Assembly: GCA_002405835.1 (NCBI GenBank)
Contig: DHMO01000035.1
Coordinates: 13,641 to 26,430 of the forward strand
Reading direction: 5' to 3'
Source of the DNA: Lentisphaeria bacterium UBA4640
GTDB taxonomy: Bacteria; Verrucomicrobiota; Lentisphaeria; Victivallales; UBA1829
DNA length: 12,790 nucleotides
Shown: positions 1-7,934 of the stretch, piece by piece
Layout: each line of letters starts with the position of its first letter
Numbering within the stretch: the stretch's first letter is position 1
Program-made: the position numbers and the translations under genes
Notes under the pieces: generated by a model
Databases searched by the model: none
Seen by the model: only the letters and a program-made list of their open reading frames with translations
What the model was told of the DNA's origin: nothing

Positions 1-600
1 CAGGCGGCGCTTCTCGAAGCAATGCAGGAGCGGAGCGTTACCGCGGCAGGCAAAACGCATTCTCTGCCGGAACCGTTCTTTGTGCTCGCCACCCAGAACC
101 CCATCGAACAGGAAGGGACGTATCCGCTCCCCGAAGCCCAGCTGGACCGCTTTATGTTCGGGCTGACCGTCGATTACCCGTCGCTTGATGATGAAGTGAG
201 GATCATCCGGGAGACGACCTCCGGAGCTCCGGTTCCGCTGGAAAAAGTAGTCACGGCGGCGGAACTTGTGCAGATGCAGGAGGCGATCCGCTGGATTCCG
301 GTTCCGGAATCGGTTGCGCTCCGGATTGCAAAAATTGTCCGGGCAACCCGGCCGTCGGCGGAGAACAAACTGGCTTCGCAGTATTTCCGCTGGGGCGCCG
401 GACCGCGCGCGGGACAATTCCTGGCGCTTGCGGGCAAAGTTTTCGCCGCATTCGACGGACGCTCCGCCGTTTCCGAAGAGGATGTGATTCAGGCGCTGGA
501 ACCGGTTCTGCTGCACCGTCTGGTGCTCAACTACCGGGCGGAATCGGAAAATGCCGCACTGCCTGATTTGCTCAAAGAACTGCTGAAATCGGTCAAGTAA
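1..600 (+). CDS. MoxR-family AAA+ ATPase, C-terminal ~199 residues (5' end outside window)
   Basis: Cytoplasmic AAA+ ATPase of the MoxR family, which remodels or activates vWA-domain partners using ATP. The reading frame is open from base 1, so the gene begins upstream. About 125 residues, including Walker A, are missing relative to the usual ~320-330, and the ATG at 22 is internal. In the visible 199 residues, sensor 1 is ATQNP (31-35), followed by the family hallmark IEQEGTYPLPEAQLDRF with the likely arginine finger at R50. The lid domain carries WGAGPRAGQ with sensor-2 R136, and the tail has the HR-x4-Y-x-A pattern typical of MoxR. The GAGPRA..Q form, rather than GASPRA, is the version common in Bacteroidetes and PVC bacteria. 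The stop codon shares one base with the next start (TAATG), so the genes are translationally coupled. Family assignment is very secure; the specific client is inferred from the neighbours. Confidence 0.95.
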   Translation, partial: QAALLEAMQERSVTAAGKTHSLPEPFFVLATQNPIEQEGTYPLPEAQLDRFMFGLTVDYPSLDDEVRIIRETTSGAPVPLEKVVTAAELVQMQEAIRWIPVPESVALRIAKIVRATRPSAENKLASQYFRWGAGPRAGQFLALAGKVFAAFDGRSAVSEEDVIQALEPVLLHRLVLNYRAESENAALPDLLKELLKSVK

Positions 601-1514
601 TGCCCGGCGCATCGGTTACAGCTTATCTTTCCACGGAGGAGCTTGCGCGGCTTCCGGATCTGGAACTCCGGGCCCGCTTCCTCGTGGAAGGCTGTTTGAA
701 CGGACTTCATCAGAGCCCGTTCCAGGGATGCAACGTCGAATTCAAAGAGCACCGCGAGTATACGCACGGGGACGAATTCCGGAACATCGACTGGAATGTC
801 TACGCTCGAACCGACCGTCTCTACATGCGTCTGCGCGAGGATGAAACCAATCTTTCCGCGGTTCTGCTTCTCGACCGCAGCGCGTCGATGGACTTTCAGG
901 GGACGCGCGCGAAAATCAGCAAATATGCGTTTGCACAGGCGTGCGCCGCGGCTCTGATGCTTTTTCTCCGGAGACAGGGCGATGCCTTTACGCTCGGGCT
1001 TGTCGGGAACCGCATGCCGGAGCTCGCCGCGCCTTCCGCTTCTGAACTGCAGTTTCAGCGGATGCTTGCAGACCTTTCCGTTCCGGCGGATTCGGGTGAT
1101 TGCCGCTGGGAGAGAGCTCTGCCGCATCTGGCGCGTGCTCTGAAACCTCACTCCATTGCGGTCCTGTTTTCCGATTTCTACACGGAGCCGGAAACACTTG
1201 CGCCTCTTCTGGATTTTATCCGGCGGAGAAACTGCGAGATTCTGCTTTTTCATATTTTCGATCCGGATGAACGCGACCTTTTTGCGGATGACTCCGTTCT
1301 GCTTCAGGATGCGGAGAGCATGGAGAAAATGATCGTGACTCCGGAGCTTCTGCGCGAAGATTACGGGCGTCTTTTCCGGACGCATCAGACGGCCCTTTCG
1401 GAGCTGGCGGCGAAATTCGGCGGCGAATATGCGCCGCTCTGCACGGAGCGTCCGCCGCTCGAACTCCTTGCCGCATGGCTCCGGCGCAGGGAAAAAGCGG
1501 GGAGGCGGCGATGA
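600..1514 (+). CDS. DUF58 domain protein (vWA-like, MoxR partner)
   Basis: DUF58-family protein of 304 residues, a normal length. It has no signal peptide or membrane segment, so it is probably cytoplasmic and a partner of the preceding MoxR ATPase. The DUF58 signature lies at about residues 36-80: SPFQG, then EFKEHREYTHGDEFRNIDW, then ARTDRLYMR. It runs into a vWA-type fold with an intact MIDAS motif DRSAS (92-96) and a later SDF (191-193) that may give the acidic metal-loop residue. The C-terminal LELLAAWLRRR is also family-typical. The ATG overlaps the upstream TAA by one base. No convincing Shine-Dalgarno is visible, so initiation probably depends on termination of the moxR-like gene. DUF58 proteins almost always sit directly downstream of MoxR. 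The biochemical role of the family is not established; divalent-metal binding is inferred from the MIDAS residues. Confidence 0.93.
   Translation: MPGASVTAYLSTEELARLPDLELRARFLVEGCLNGLHQSPFQGCNVEFKEHREYTHGDEFRNIDWNVYARTDRLYMRLREDETNLSAVLLLDRSASMDFQGTRAKISKYAFAQACAAALMLFLRRQGDAFTLGLVGNRMPELAAPSASELQFQRMLADLSVPADSGDCRWERALPHLARALKPHSIAVLFSDFYTEPETLAPLLDFIRRRNCEILLFHIFDPDERDLFADDSVLLQDAESMEKMIVTPELLREDYGRLFRTHQTALSELAAKFGGEYAPLCTERPPLELLAAWLRRREKAGRRR
1499..1505 (+). promoter_or_regulatory. Ribosome binding site deciding the BatA-type start
   Basis: GGGGAGG lies 5 bases before ATG 1511 and 8 bases before ATG 1514. It supports initiation at this ATGATG pair rather than at the in-frame ATG at 1475, which would add twelve residues with no family resemblance. 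Confidence 0.6.
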
Positions 1515-3376
1515 TGACATTTGCATTTCCCGCGTTCCTTTCCGGACTTCTTCTGCTTTCCGTTCCGCTGATTCTGCATCTGATGAAACGGAAACCGGAA
1601 TTCGTCCGCCGGTTCCCGTCCTTGTTTTTCTTCCGCAAGTCTCTGGTGCGCAAGGAACGGCGCAACTCTCTGCTGAAGTATCTGGTTCTGATCTGCCGCC
1701 TGCTCGGCTTTGCATGTCTGGCGCTCGGTTTTGCGTATCCGGTGACGGCAAACTGCAAACTGAAACCGCAGGAGGCAACGGTTGTTCTGATCGACGGTTC
1801 ATTCAGCATGCCGGACGATGTTTCCATTCAGCGCTGGCTGTCGGCGATGTCTCCGGAGAATCCGACCCTGTTCTGCATTGTTTCCGATTCGCTCAACTGG
1901 AGCGGCAATTTTGAATCCTCCCGGGACGGGCTGGAGACGTGGTTTGAGAAAGACAGAAAGACTTTCCGGAGCTCCTCATTCCGCACCGCTCTGATTGCGG
2001 CGGACAGCCGGCTCGGTTCGGTCCCGGCGAAAAACCGGCGGATTGCCGTTCTGACCGACGGACAGCGCGTCCCGTGGGAACGTGTCGATTTTTCGCGCAA
2101 GCTCTGCAACACTTCCGAACTCAAAATAGAAATTCCAACCCGTCAGAAGGGCGGAAACCTTGCGGTGGAGTCCGTCAAACAGCTTCAGCCGTATACCGAA
2201 GTGACGCCGCGCATATCCGTCATTGCAGCCGTGCACAACTATAATCCGGCGCCGCAGAGCGTGAACCTTTCCGTTTATCTGGATGACAAGGAGGTTGACC
2301 GTGCGGAGCTGACCGTTCCGGCAAACGGAAAAGCGGAGGCGGAGTTTTCGCTGGTTCCCGGCAAGGAGTTCCGTCCGCATGCGGGCGAAATCCGGCTCTA
2401 TTCGACGGAGTCTGCGGCGAATTGCTACCATGAGGATGATATCCGTTATTTTGCTCTGAATCCGGTCCGGACACCTCAGATCTTCTATTCCGGTGCTGTC
2501 TCCGGATTTATTCCGGAAGTCCTTGCGGTTCAAAGACTTGACAAGAATTCTGTTCCATTGGCGGAAAAAGCGGATCTGCTGATTTTTGATTCGGTTCCGT
2601 CCGGAGCCGCCGCGCTTGCGGAAACACAGATGAAAAACGGCGGAACCGCGGTGATTCTCCGGAACAGTTCCCGCGAATCCGCTGCTCTGCTCGAACATTT
2701 CGGAATCCGCACGCGCCGCAAAAGCGTTCCGGGTGTTCAGCATCTGGCGATGCTTCAGTTTGAACATCCGGTTCTGCGCGACTACCTGAAAGTTAATGCC
2801 GGTTCGTGGTTCGATATTCTGTTTTTCGATGTTCCCCATCTGACCGTTCCTCCGGAGGCCTCCGTTCTTGCCGCGTTTGACAACGGCGCACCTGCGATTC
2901 TGGAACTGCGCTCCGGTGCGGGAAGGCTTTTCGTTTTTGCCGCGCGCCCCGGGCGGGAGGCGACCAATTGGCAGACCTTCGGGAACTTCCTTCCGTTCTG
3001 GCGGGAACTCGCGCTGCTTTCCGTGAAACCTCAGAAAATTCCGTCGGAACTGACTGCCGGCGCTTCGGCTCTGACCCTGCCGGACGGAACTGTTCTGTCT
3101 CTCGACAAGCCGGGCAACTATCCTGCGGACGGGCGCATCTGCAGCGTCAATGTCCCGTCTGCGGAAAGCAATCCTGCGCTCATAGACACCGCCGGATTTG
3201 CGGAAAAACTCCTTGATCCGGCGGTGAAAGCGCGTCTGGAAACGGAGTTTCTTTCACGGGATGAACGACTGAAAGCCGCTTCATCCGCAAGTTCGATCTG
3301 GCGTGCGCTTCTTGCGGCGGCGCTGATATTCTTCCTCCTTGAATTTCTTTTTGCGAACAGGACGGTGCGCGGATGA
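1511..3376 (+). CDS. BatA-type membrane protein: double-TM N-terminus, vWA/MIDAS, GATase-like fold, C-terminal TM
   Basis: Membrane protein of 621 residues. The N-terminus has the aerotolerance-regulator (BatA) arrangement. TM1 is about residues 5-25, ending ILHLMKRK, followed by a basic loop and TM2 at about 55-77. A vWA domain follows with MIDAS DGSFS (95-99), a possible T159 ligand and LTDG (181-184). Next come a beta-rich region (about 215-315, CARDB-like in character) and a glutamine-amidotransferase-like region (about 320-500) that ends in the usual GAGRLFVFAARPGREATNW pattern. A C-terminal TM (about 596-615) closes the protein. The GATase-like region has no cysteine, so glutaminase activity is not expected. 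The start at 1511 gives an ATGA overlap with the DUF58 stop and follows a good Shine-Dalgarno; 1514 is a near-equal alternative. It probably displays its vWA domain as a MoxR client, but the orientation is inferred only. Confidence 0.88.
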   Translation: MMTFAFPAFLSGLLLLSVPLILHLMKRKPEFVRRFPSLFFFRKSLVRKERRNSLLKYLVLICRLLGFACLALGFAYPVTANCKLKPQEATVVLIDGSFSMPDDVSIQRWLSAMSPENPTLFCIVSDSLNWSGNFESSRDGLETWFEKDRKTFRSSSFRTALIAADSRLGSVPAKNRRIAVLTDGQRVPWERVDFSRKLCNTSELKIEIPTRQKGGNLAVESVKQLQPYTEVTPRISVIAAVHNYNPAPQSVNLSVYLDDKEVDRAELTVPANGKAEAEFSLVPGKEFRPHAGEIRLYSTESAANCYHEDDIRYFALNPVRTPQIFYSGAVSGFIPEVLAVQRLDKNSVPLAEKADLLIFDSVPSGAAALAETQMKNGGTAVILRNSSRESAALLEHFGIRTRRKSVPGVQHLAMLQFEHPVLRDYLKVNAGSWFDILFFDVPHLTVPPEASVLAAFDNGAPAILELRSGAGRLFVFAARPGREATNWQTFGNFLPFWRELALLSVKPQKIPSELTAGASALTLPDGTVLSLDKPGNYPADGRICSVNVPSAESNPALIDTAGFAEKLLDPAVKARLETEFLSRDERLKAASSASSIWRALLAAALIFFLLEFLFANRTVRG

Positions 3377-5673
3377 AAAAAACGCCGGAACAGCTTCTGA
3401 ATCTTGCATGGAGTTCCCGGAACTTCAATGCGGTCTATGTGCTTGTGCTTTTTGCGCTCCTGCTTCTTCCGCTTTCCCGTTTTGTTCCGGCAATCCGGAT
3501 CGTTTCGCTGCTTCTGCTTCTTTTCGCTCCGGCGGTTTGTGTGCTCCGCTGGAAGAGCAGAAAGAAGTGCGCGGCGGAGCTGGACCGTCTGGCTCATGCG
3601 CATTCCGCGCTCGAAGCGTGGCTGGAACTTCCGGAAAATCACCCGCTGAAGGCTCGCCTTTACGGGCAGGCGGAACAGGCTTACCGCTCGTTCAGAGCGC
3701 CTTTGTGGATGTTTCTGCATGCGTGGCTGATTCCGCTTGTTCTTATGGCGTCGCTGGGTGTGATTCAGCTTCTGCGCTGGAAAACGGTTCCGCCGCGAGC
3801 GGAAAAGACGGAAGCCGCAGCACCCGTTTCGGAAAAGAAGACGGCGGAGCGTGAGGAGTTCGCGGAACTCGTTCTGACTCAGCCGGATGCGGATCTGCGG
3901 GCAAAGCCGCTTGATGAACTCGAATGGGAGGGCGCCGGGCTTTCCGCGCGCGGATTCCGCTCCATTGTCCTGGAAGTTTCGGTCAATGGGAAGAAACGCA
4001 AGGAGCTCGCGCCGGATTCTCTGCCGGCACAGAAGGGAACAATCCGTTTTCAGGGATTTCTTGCGCTTGAGGAACTGGACGTGGAACCGTTCGATCTGGT
4101 CAGCTGTCACCTTGCGGGGCAGGCGGTGACGGCGGATGGAATCCGTCCGGTTCTGAGCACTCCGTGCTTCATCGAAGTGCGTCCGTTCCGGGAAGATGTG
4201 CTCACGCCGGAGCAGATTCCGGATTTTGCGAACAAGCGGAAAATGTTTGAAGCCCATGCCGCAATTACTCTGATTCTTGAGAATCAGCTGGAACTGAACA
4301 AACTTCTTTTCACTGCAAAGATTCTGCAGGCGCGCGGTTCGATGAAAGAGCATGAAAACGCCTGTTCCGAGCTCCGTTCCGGTCAGACTTCACTTGCGAA
4401 AGAGCTGGATGTCCTGCTGGCGGATCCGGAAAGCCGCTTCATGCCGGCGGATGCGGTCAATCATCTGGAATCGGCGTATTCCGCAATGCGGAACGCCGTT
4501 GATCTGCTGGAGAAAAAGGACCTGGATCGCGCTTCCGCTGCCCAGCAGACCGCGATTGCGGAGCTGATTCAGTCACTCAAAAGCACGAAGAACGTTCTTC
4601 TGCCGCGCAGCGCCGGAAACGGACCGAAACCGCCGGAGCCTTTCCGGGATAAGCAGGAGTTCAAAGTCCCACCCATGCCCGACTCGGAGAATCCCGACCG
4701 CAAACTTGCGGAACTGGAGAAGCGTCAGGAGGAACTCCAGCGGAAAATGAGGGCGGAGAATGCCGATCCGCAGGAACTTGCGGAGCAGCAGAACACTTTG
4801 CGCAAAGACGCCGCCCCGCTTGCTCCCCGCGCCGCCGGAGCAATGGCGGAATCGGAAGGTATGCTGAAATCCGGAAAGATTTCCCATGCCGCCATCGCCG
4901 GACAGAAGGCGCTTGCCGAACTGCGCCAGGCGCGTCAGGAACTGGGACGGCGCGCGGACGAATCCATGAAAAATACGCTCCGGAACGCACAGGCGAAGCT
5001 CCGCGGAAATCAGGAAAAGAGAACGCTGGGAGAGCTCGCGCAGGATCTTCTCCGCGAGGCGGTGAACCAGCATAAAACCGGGAAGCAGGAGCACGCAAAA
5101 TCCCTGCTCCGCGCCGCGGAAAAAGCGGATCGGGGGGCAAAAGCGAAAAAGCCGGAAGCGTTTGCCGAAGAACTTTCAAACGAACTTGAAACGCTGCGTC
5201 TGCTGGGACGTTCCCCGTCGGAAATCCTCCAGACAGGAATTCAGAAGCTGGATGAACTTTCGAAGCAGCTCAAGTTTGCGGCGCGTCATCCCGATCCGGC
5301 AAATCCGGAGGAGCTTTCCGCGCTGAAGGAGGAGAGCCGAGGTGAGCTGGATGATGTCCGTATTGCTCTGGAACAGCTTCTCCGCAGCAACGGCAGAGAC
5401 CGCATGGCGGAGAGTGTGCTTGCGGAAGCGAAACGCATCTTGAATTCGGAGACTTTCTCCGAGTCGCAGCGGGATGCGGCGGGGCGTGCGGCAATCCGGC
5501 TTTCGGAGGAACTCTCCGGATTCGTCCGCGAGCTGCGGAAGGCGGTCGTGCGCGTGCAGATTTCCACAAATGTCTATATCTTCAATCCCGATGACGTTCC
5601 GGAGCGTTACCGCCGGGAGGTCGGCGAATATTTCAAACGTCTTTCGGAAAAACAGCAGGAGGAAAAACCGTGA
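3373..5673 (+). CDS. DUF4175-like membrane protein with long coiled-coil region
   Basis: Protein of 766 residues. It has an N-terminal hydrophobic hairpin (about 20-58, with a helix break near P34-P39) and another TM at about 111-135, an acidic/Ala-rich linker, and a beta-sandwich-like domain (about 160-275) ending TPCFIEVRPF. It then has a long helical, charge-rich region (about 285-735) with strong coiled-coil character, broken by a Pro-rich hinge at about 411-440. The C-terminus (IFNPDDVPERYRREVGEYFKRLSE) resembles the conserved end of large PVC proteins encoded beside vWA/GATase genes. TM hairpin plus beta domain plus Gln/Glu/Lys-rich helices match DUF4175-like proteins, but this is from memory of the architecture. 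It overlaps its upstream neighbour by ATGA and has only a weak AGGA 10 bases ahead, so translational coupling is likely. It may act as a scaffold or spacer that reaches into the periplasm. No enzymatic motif is seen. Confidence 0.72.
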   Translation: MKKTPEQLLNLAWSSRNFNAVYVLVLFALLLLPLSRFVPAIRIVSLLLLLFAPAVCVLRWKSRKKCAAELDRLAHAHSALEAWLELPENHPLKARLYGQAEQAYRSFRAPLWMFLHAWLIPLVLMASLGVIQLLRWKTVPPRAEKTEAAAPVSEKKTAEREEFAELVLTQPDADLRAKPLDELEWEGAGLSARGFRSIVLEVSVNGKKRKELAPDSLPAQKGTIRFQGFLALEELDVEPFDLVSCHLAGQAVTADGIRPVLSTPCFIEVRPFREDVLTPEQIPDFANKRKMFEAHAAITLILENQLELNKLLFTAKILQARGSMKEHENACSELRSGQTSLAKELDVLLADPESRFMPADAVNHLESAYSAMRNAVDLLEKKDLDRASAAQQTAIAELIQSLKSTKNVLLPRSAGNGPKPPEPFRDKQEFKVPPMPDSENPDRKLAELEKRQEELQRKMRAENADPQELAEQQNTLRKDAAPLAPRAAGAMAESEGMLKSGKISHAAIAGQKALAELRQARQELGRRADESMKNTLRNAQAKLRGNQEKRTLGELAQDLLREAVNQHKTGKQEHAKSLLRAAEKADRGAKAKKPEAFAEELSNELETLRLLGRSPSEILQTGIQKLDELSKQLKFAARHPDPANPEELSALKEESRGELDDVRIALEQLLRSNGRDRMAESVLAEAKRILNSETFSESQRDAAGRAAIRLSEELSGFVRELRKAVVRVQISTNVYIFNPDDVPERYRREVGEYFKRLSEKQQEEKP
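5657..5663 (+). promoter_or_regulatory. Strong ribosome binding site for a GTG start
   Basis: AGGAGGA sits 6 bases before GTG 5670, inside the end of the preceding gene. It justifies the non-ATG start, which forms a GTGA overlap with the upstream TGA. Confidence 0.75.
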
Positions 5674-7931
5674 ACGAAACGCTCTTTCTCTGGGACTTTC
5701 CCGGCGGCACCGCAGGATTGTGCGCCGCCGGAGCACTGCTGCTGATCCTGTGCATCATTTCCGCGTGGACGACGCGCCGGCCGGTCGCTCTTCCCGTGCG
5801 GATTCTCATGGTGCTGACCCGCGTGGCGGCGTTCGGGCTTCTGCTCTACTGTCTCTGCTCGCCCCGTCTCGAAACGAAACGCCGCATCCGCGAATCCTCG
5901 CGGTACCGTCTGGCGGTTGTGACCGATGAATCCGGAAGCATGCGCAAGCCCGGATTCTGGAAGCGGAGCCGTCTTCAGGATGCGGAACAGTATATCGCGG
6001 AAAATCTGACCACGAAAGGGCGTTTTGATGTGGAGCAGTTCCGGTTTTCCGACACCTTTCATCCGCTTTCGCAGACGGCGGAGCCGGGGAACCGGACCGA
6101 TTTTCTCGGAACGCTGGTTTCCCAGATTCCGGAGCTGGAGAGCCGCGGTTTTAACGGAGTGTTCTGGCTTACCGACGGCATTGACACGGCGGGGCGAGCG
6201 GAAGCGGAGGCCGCGTTTTCCGCGCTTGCCGGATCGCAGATGCGCCACTTTTTCATCCCCATGACCGCTCCGCTTGAAGCGCCACCCTCGGTCGCCCTTA
6301 AAAAAATTGAGGCTCCGGCGCAGGCGTATCTGAATACGGAAATCCCGGTGACTCTGCTTGTCCGCCGTGTCAATATCAGCAAAAAAAGAAACGCCCGGCT
6401 GGTTCTGACGCGAAACGATATCCGTCTCGGGGAGTTTCCGATCGAGCCCGGAACCGGAGTGCAGACCATTCAGCAGCGCGTTGCGGTACGGAACGTCGGA
6501 ACCGACCGTTTCACCGCGGAACTTTTTCTCGACGGGAAACGGGTGGAGACGCAGAGCTGGACGGTTGCGGCAGTAACGCGCAAGAGCACCCGCCGGATTC
6601 TGGTTTACAACGGCGCGCTGGAATACGGCAACCGTTTTCTCCGGAACATCTTCCTGAACGATCCGTCGGTGAAGCTGGATATCGTGTTTGCTCCGGGCGT
6701 CATTCAGGGGCGGCAGGCGGGAGAGCCCGTGCGGCTTGATGACAGACTGAGTCTTGAAAAATATGATGTCATTCTCCTTTTCAATCTCAACCGGAAGCAG
6801 ATCACCCCGGAGATGGAGCGGGTTCTGCGCAGTTATGCGGAGGATGGCGGCGGACTCATCTTCATCACCGGAAATCCGATGGTCGCGGCGGAGTTCGCGA
6901 ATTCACCGCTGGAAAAACTTCTTCCGGTCACCTTCTCGGAAAAGTACAACGAACAGAAACGCTACGATGCGCGCACCGCCGGAATCGTCCGTCTCATCAC
7001 CTCCGGACGTCGGCGGCCGACTGATTTTGATTATCCGCTTCAGCGCAACAGCGAGATGCGCTACAAGGATCATCCGCTCCGGGATTTCGTGCTGACGCAG
7101 ACCGGACAGGCAAGTCCGATCTTCCGTCAGCGTCTTGCGGACGGAAGTTTTACCTTCATTATTCCGCGTTTTGAAGATTTTGCTCCGGTCAGCAAAGCGA
7201 AGCCGGCCGCCAATGTTCTTGCTCGTTTCCGCGATGAGACCGGAACCGATCACATTCTTATGGCGTATCAGAATTTCGGGCAGGGGCGCAGCATGATTCT
7301 TGCAACCGATCCGCTCTGGCGCTGGAGACTCAAGACGGTGTCGGATGATCCCTCGTTCGAACTCTTCTGGAAGAATCTTTTTTCGTGGCTTGCGCTCGGC
7401 CGGAGCTGCGACGCCGAGTGGCAGATTCCAAACCGGATTATGGAGGCCGGAGATGAAGCGGAATTCCTGTTCCGTCCCGGTTCCATGCTCACTCAGCTCG
7501 CCGCGCTCGACTTCCGCATGAAGAAGGAGAACGGCATGGAGACTGTGCTCGTTCCCTCAATGGAAAAGAAGCGGATGCGTTTTGCCGTGCCTCTGAAAGA
7601 GGCAGGAAACTATACCCTGACCGCATTTTATGAAGAGAAAGCGGTTGCTTCCGTCGATTTCACGGTGACGGCTCATTCGGGGAAGCGGGATGAAGATTCC
7701 GCGCTGGAGCCGGATACCGCTCTGCTGGAACGCTTTGCGTCGCTCTCGAATGTCCGTCTGCTCTCCGGAACGGATGCGCCGGACTGGGACCGCGAGTTTC
7801 CCGCAGAGCATCTGGAACTTCTGGAGGAGGCGACGCTTCCCCGCTGGAATTCCCCGTGGATTTACCTTGCAGCTGCAGCGCTGATTCTGCTGGAATATCT
7901 TATCCGGCGGGTGTTCGGAAAACTCGTCTGA
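5670..7931 (+). CDS. Second membrane vWA / glutamine-amidotransferase-like protein
   Basis: Protein of 753 residues starting at GTG, behind a strong Shine-Dalgarno and overlapping the previous stop by 4 bases. It has TM1 at about 16-33 and TM2 at about 44-63, then a vWA domain with MIDAS DESGS (86-90) and WLTDG (167-170 for the core). A beta-rich segment spans about 205-300. A class-I GATase-like fold follows (about 308-545), with LVYNGALEYGNRFLRN at its start, DVILLFNLN and GGGLIFITGNP in the middle, and GQGRSMILATDPLWRW at its end. A further beta domain (about 580-670) and a C-terminal TM (about 729-748) complete it. All five cysteines (18, 28, 61, 63, 580) lie outside the GATase-like region, so amidotransferase activity is unlikely despite the usual annotation of such proteins. 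The layout parallels the BatA-type gene upstream. It is the last gene of the + operon and a probable MoxR client at the membrane. Confidence 0.88.
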   Translation: MNETLFLWDFPGGTAGLCAAGALLLILCIISAWTTRRPVALPVRILMVLTRVAAFGLLLYCLCSPRLETKRRIRESSRYRLAVVTDESGSMRKPGFWKRSRLQDAEQYIAENLTTKGRFDVEQFRFSDTFHPLSQTAEPGNRTDFLGTLVSQIPELESRGFNGVFWLTDGIDTAGRAEAEAAFSALAGSQMRHFFIPMTAPLEAPPSVALKKIEAPAQAYLNTEIPVTLLVRRVNISKKRNARLVLTRNDIRLGEFPIEPGTGVQTIQQRVAVRNVGTDRFTAELFLDGKRVETQSWTVAAVTRKSTRRILVYNGALEYGNRFLRNIFLNDPSVKLDIVFAPGVIQGRQAGEPVRLDDRLSLEKYDVILLFNLNRKQITPEMERVLRSYAEDGGGLIFITGNPMVAAEFANSPLEKLLPVTFSEKYNEQKRYDARTAGIVRLITSGRRRPTDFDYPLQRNSEMRYKDHPLRDFVLTQTGQASPIFRQRLADGSFTFIIPRFEDFAPVSKAKPAANVLARFRDETGTDHILMAYQNFGQGRSMILATDPLWRWRLKTVSDDPSFELFWKNLFSWLALGRSCDAEWQIPNRIMEAGDEAEFLFRPGSMLTQLAALDFRMKKENGMETVLVPSMEKKRMRFAVPLKEAGNYTLTAFYEEKAVASVDFTVTAHSGKRDEDSALEPDTALLERFASLSNVRLLSGTDAPDWDREFPAEHLELLEEATLPRWNSPWIYLAAAALILLEYLIRRVFGKLV

Positions 7932-7934
7932 TCC

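Noticed and set aside
1475..1510. Earlier in-frame ATG at 1475 for the BatA-type gene
   Set aside because: It would add 12 polar residues before the usual MTF-x-P...LLLL start of this family. A good ribosome binding site and an ATGA overlap favour 1511.
531..1802. Long minus-strand open frame (423 codons) across the DUF58 gene and the start of the BatA-type gene
   Set aside because: It is antisense to two genes with clear family motifs, and its product is Arg/Ser/Pro-rich low-complexity with no domain. It is a shadow of GC-rich codon use.
3118..4353. Long minus-strand open frame (411 codons) opposite the end of the BatA-type gene and the start of the coiled-coil gene
   Set aside because: The product is highly Arg-rich with no recognisable pattern, while the + strand genes have coherent TM and domain structure and overlapping starts.
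2468..7304. Calling the two vWA proteins glutamine amidotransferases as enzymes
   Set aside because: Neither GATase-like region contains a cysteine, so only fold similarity is supported.
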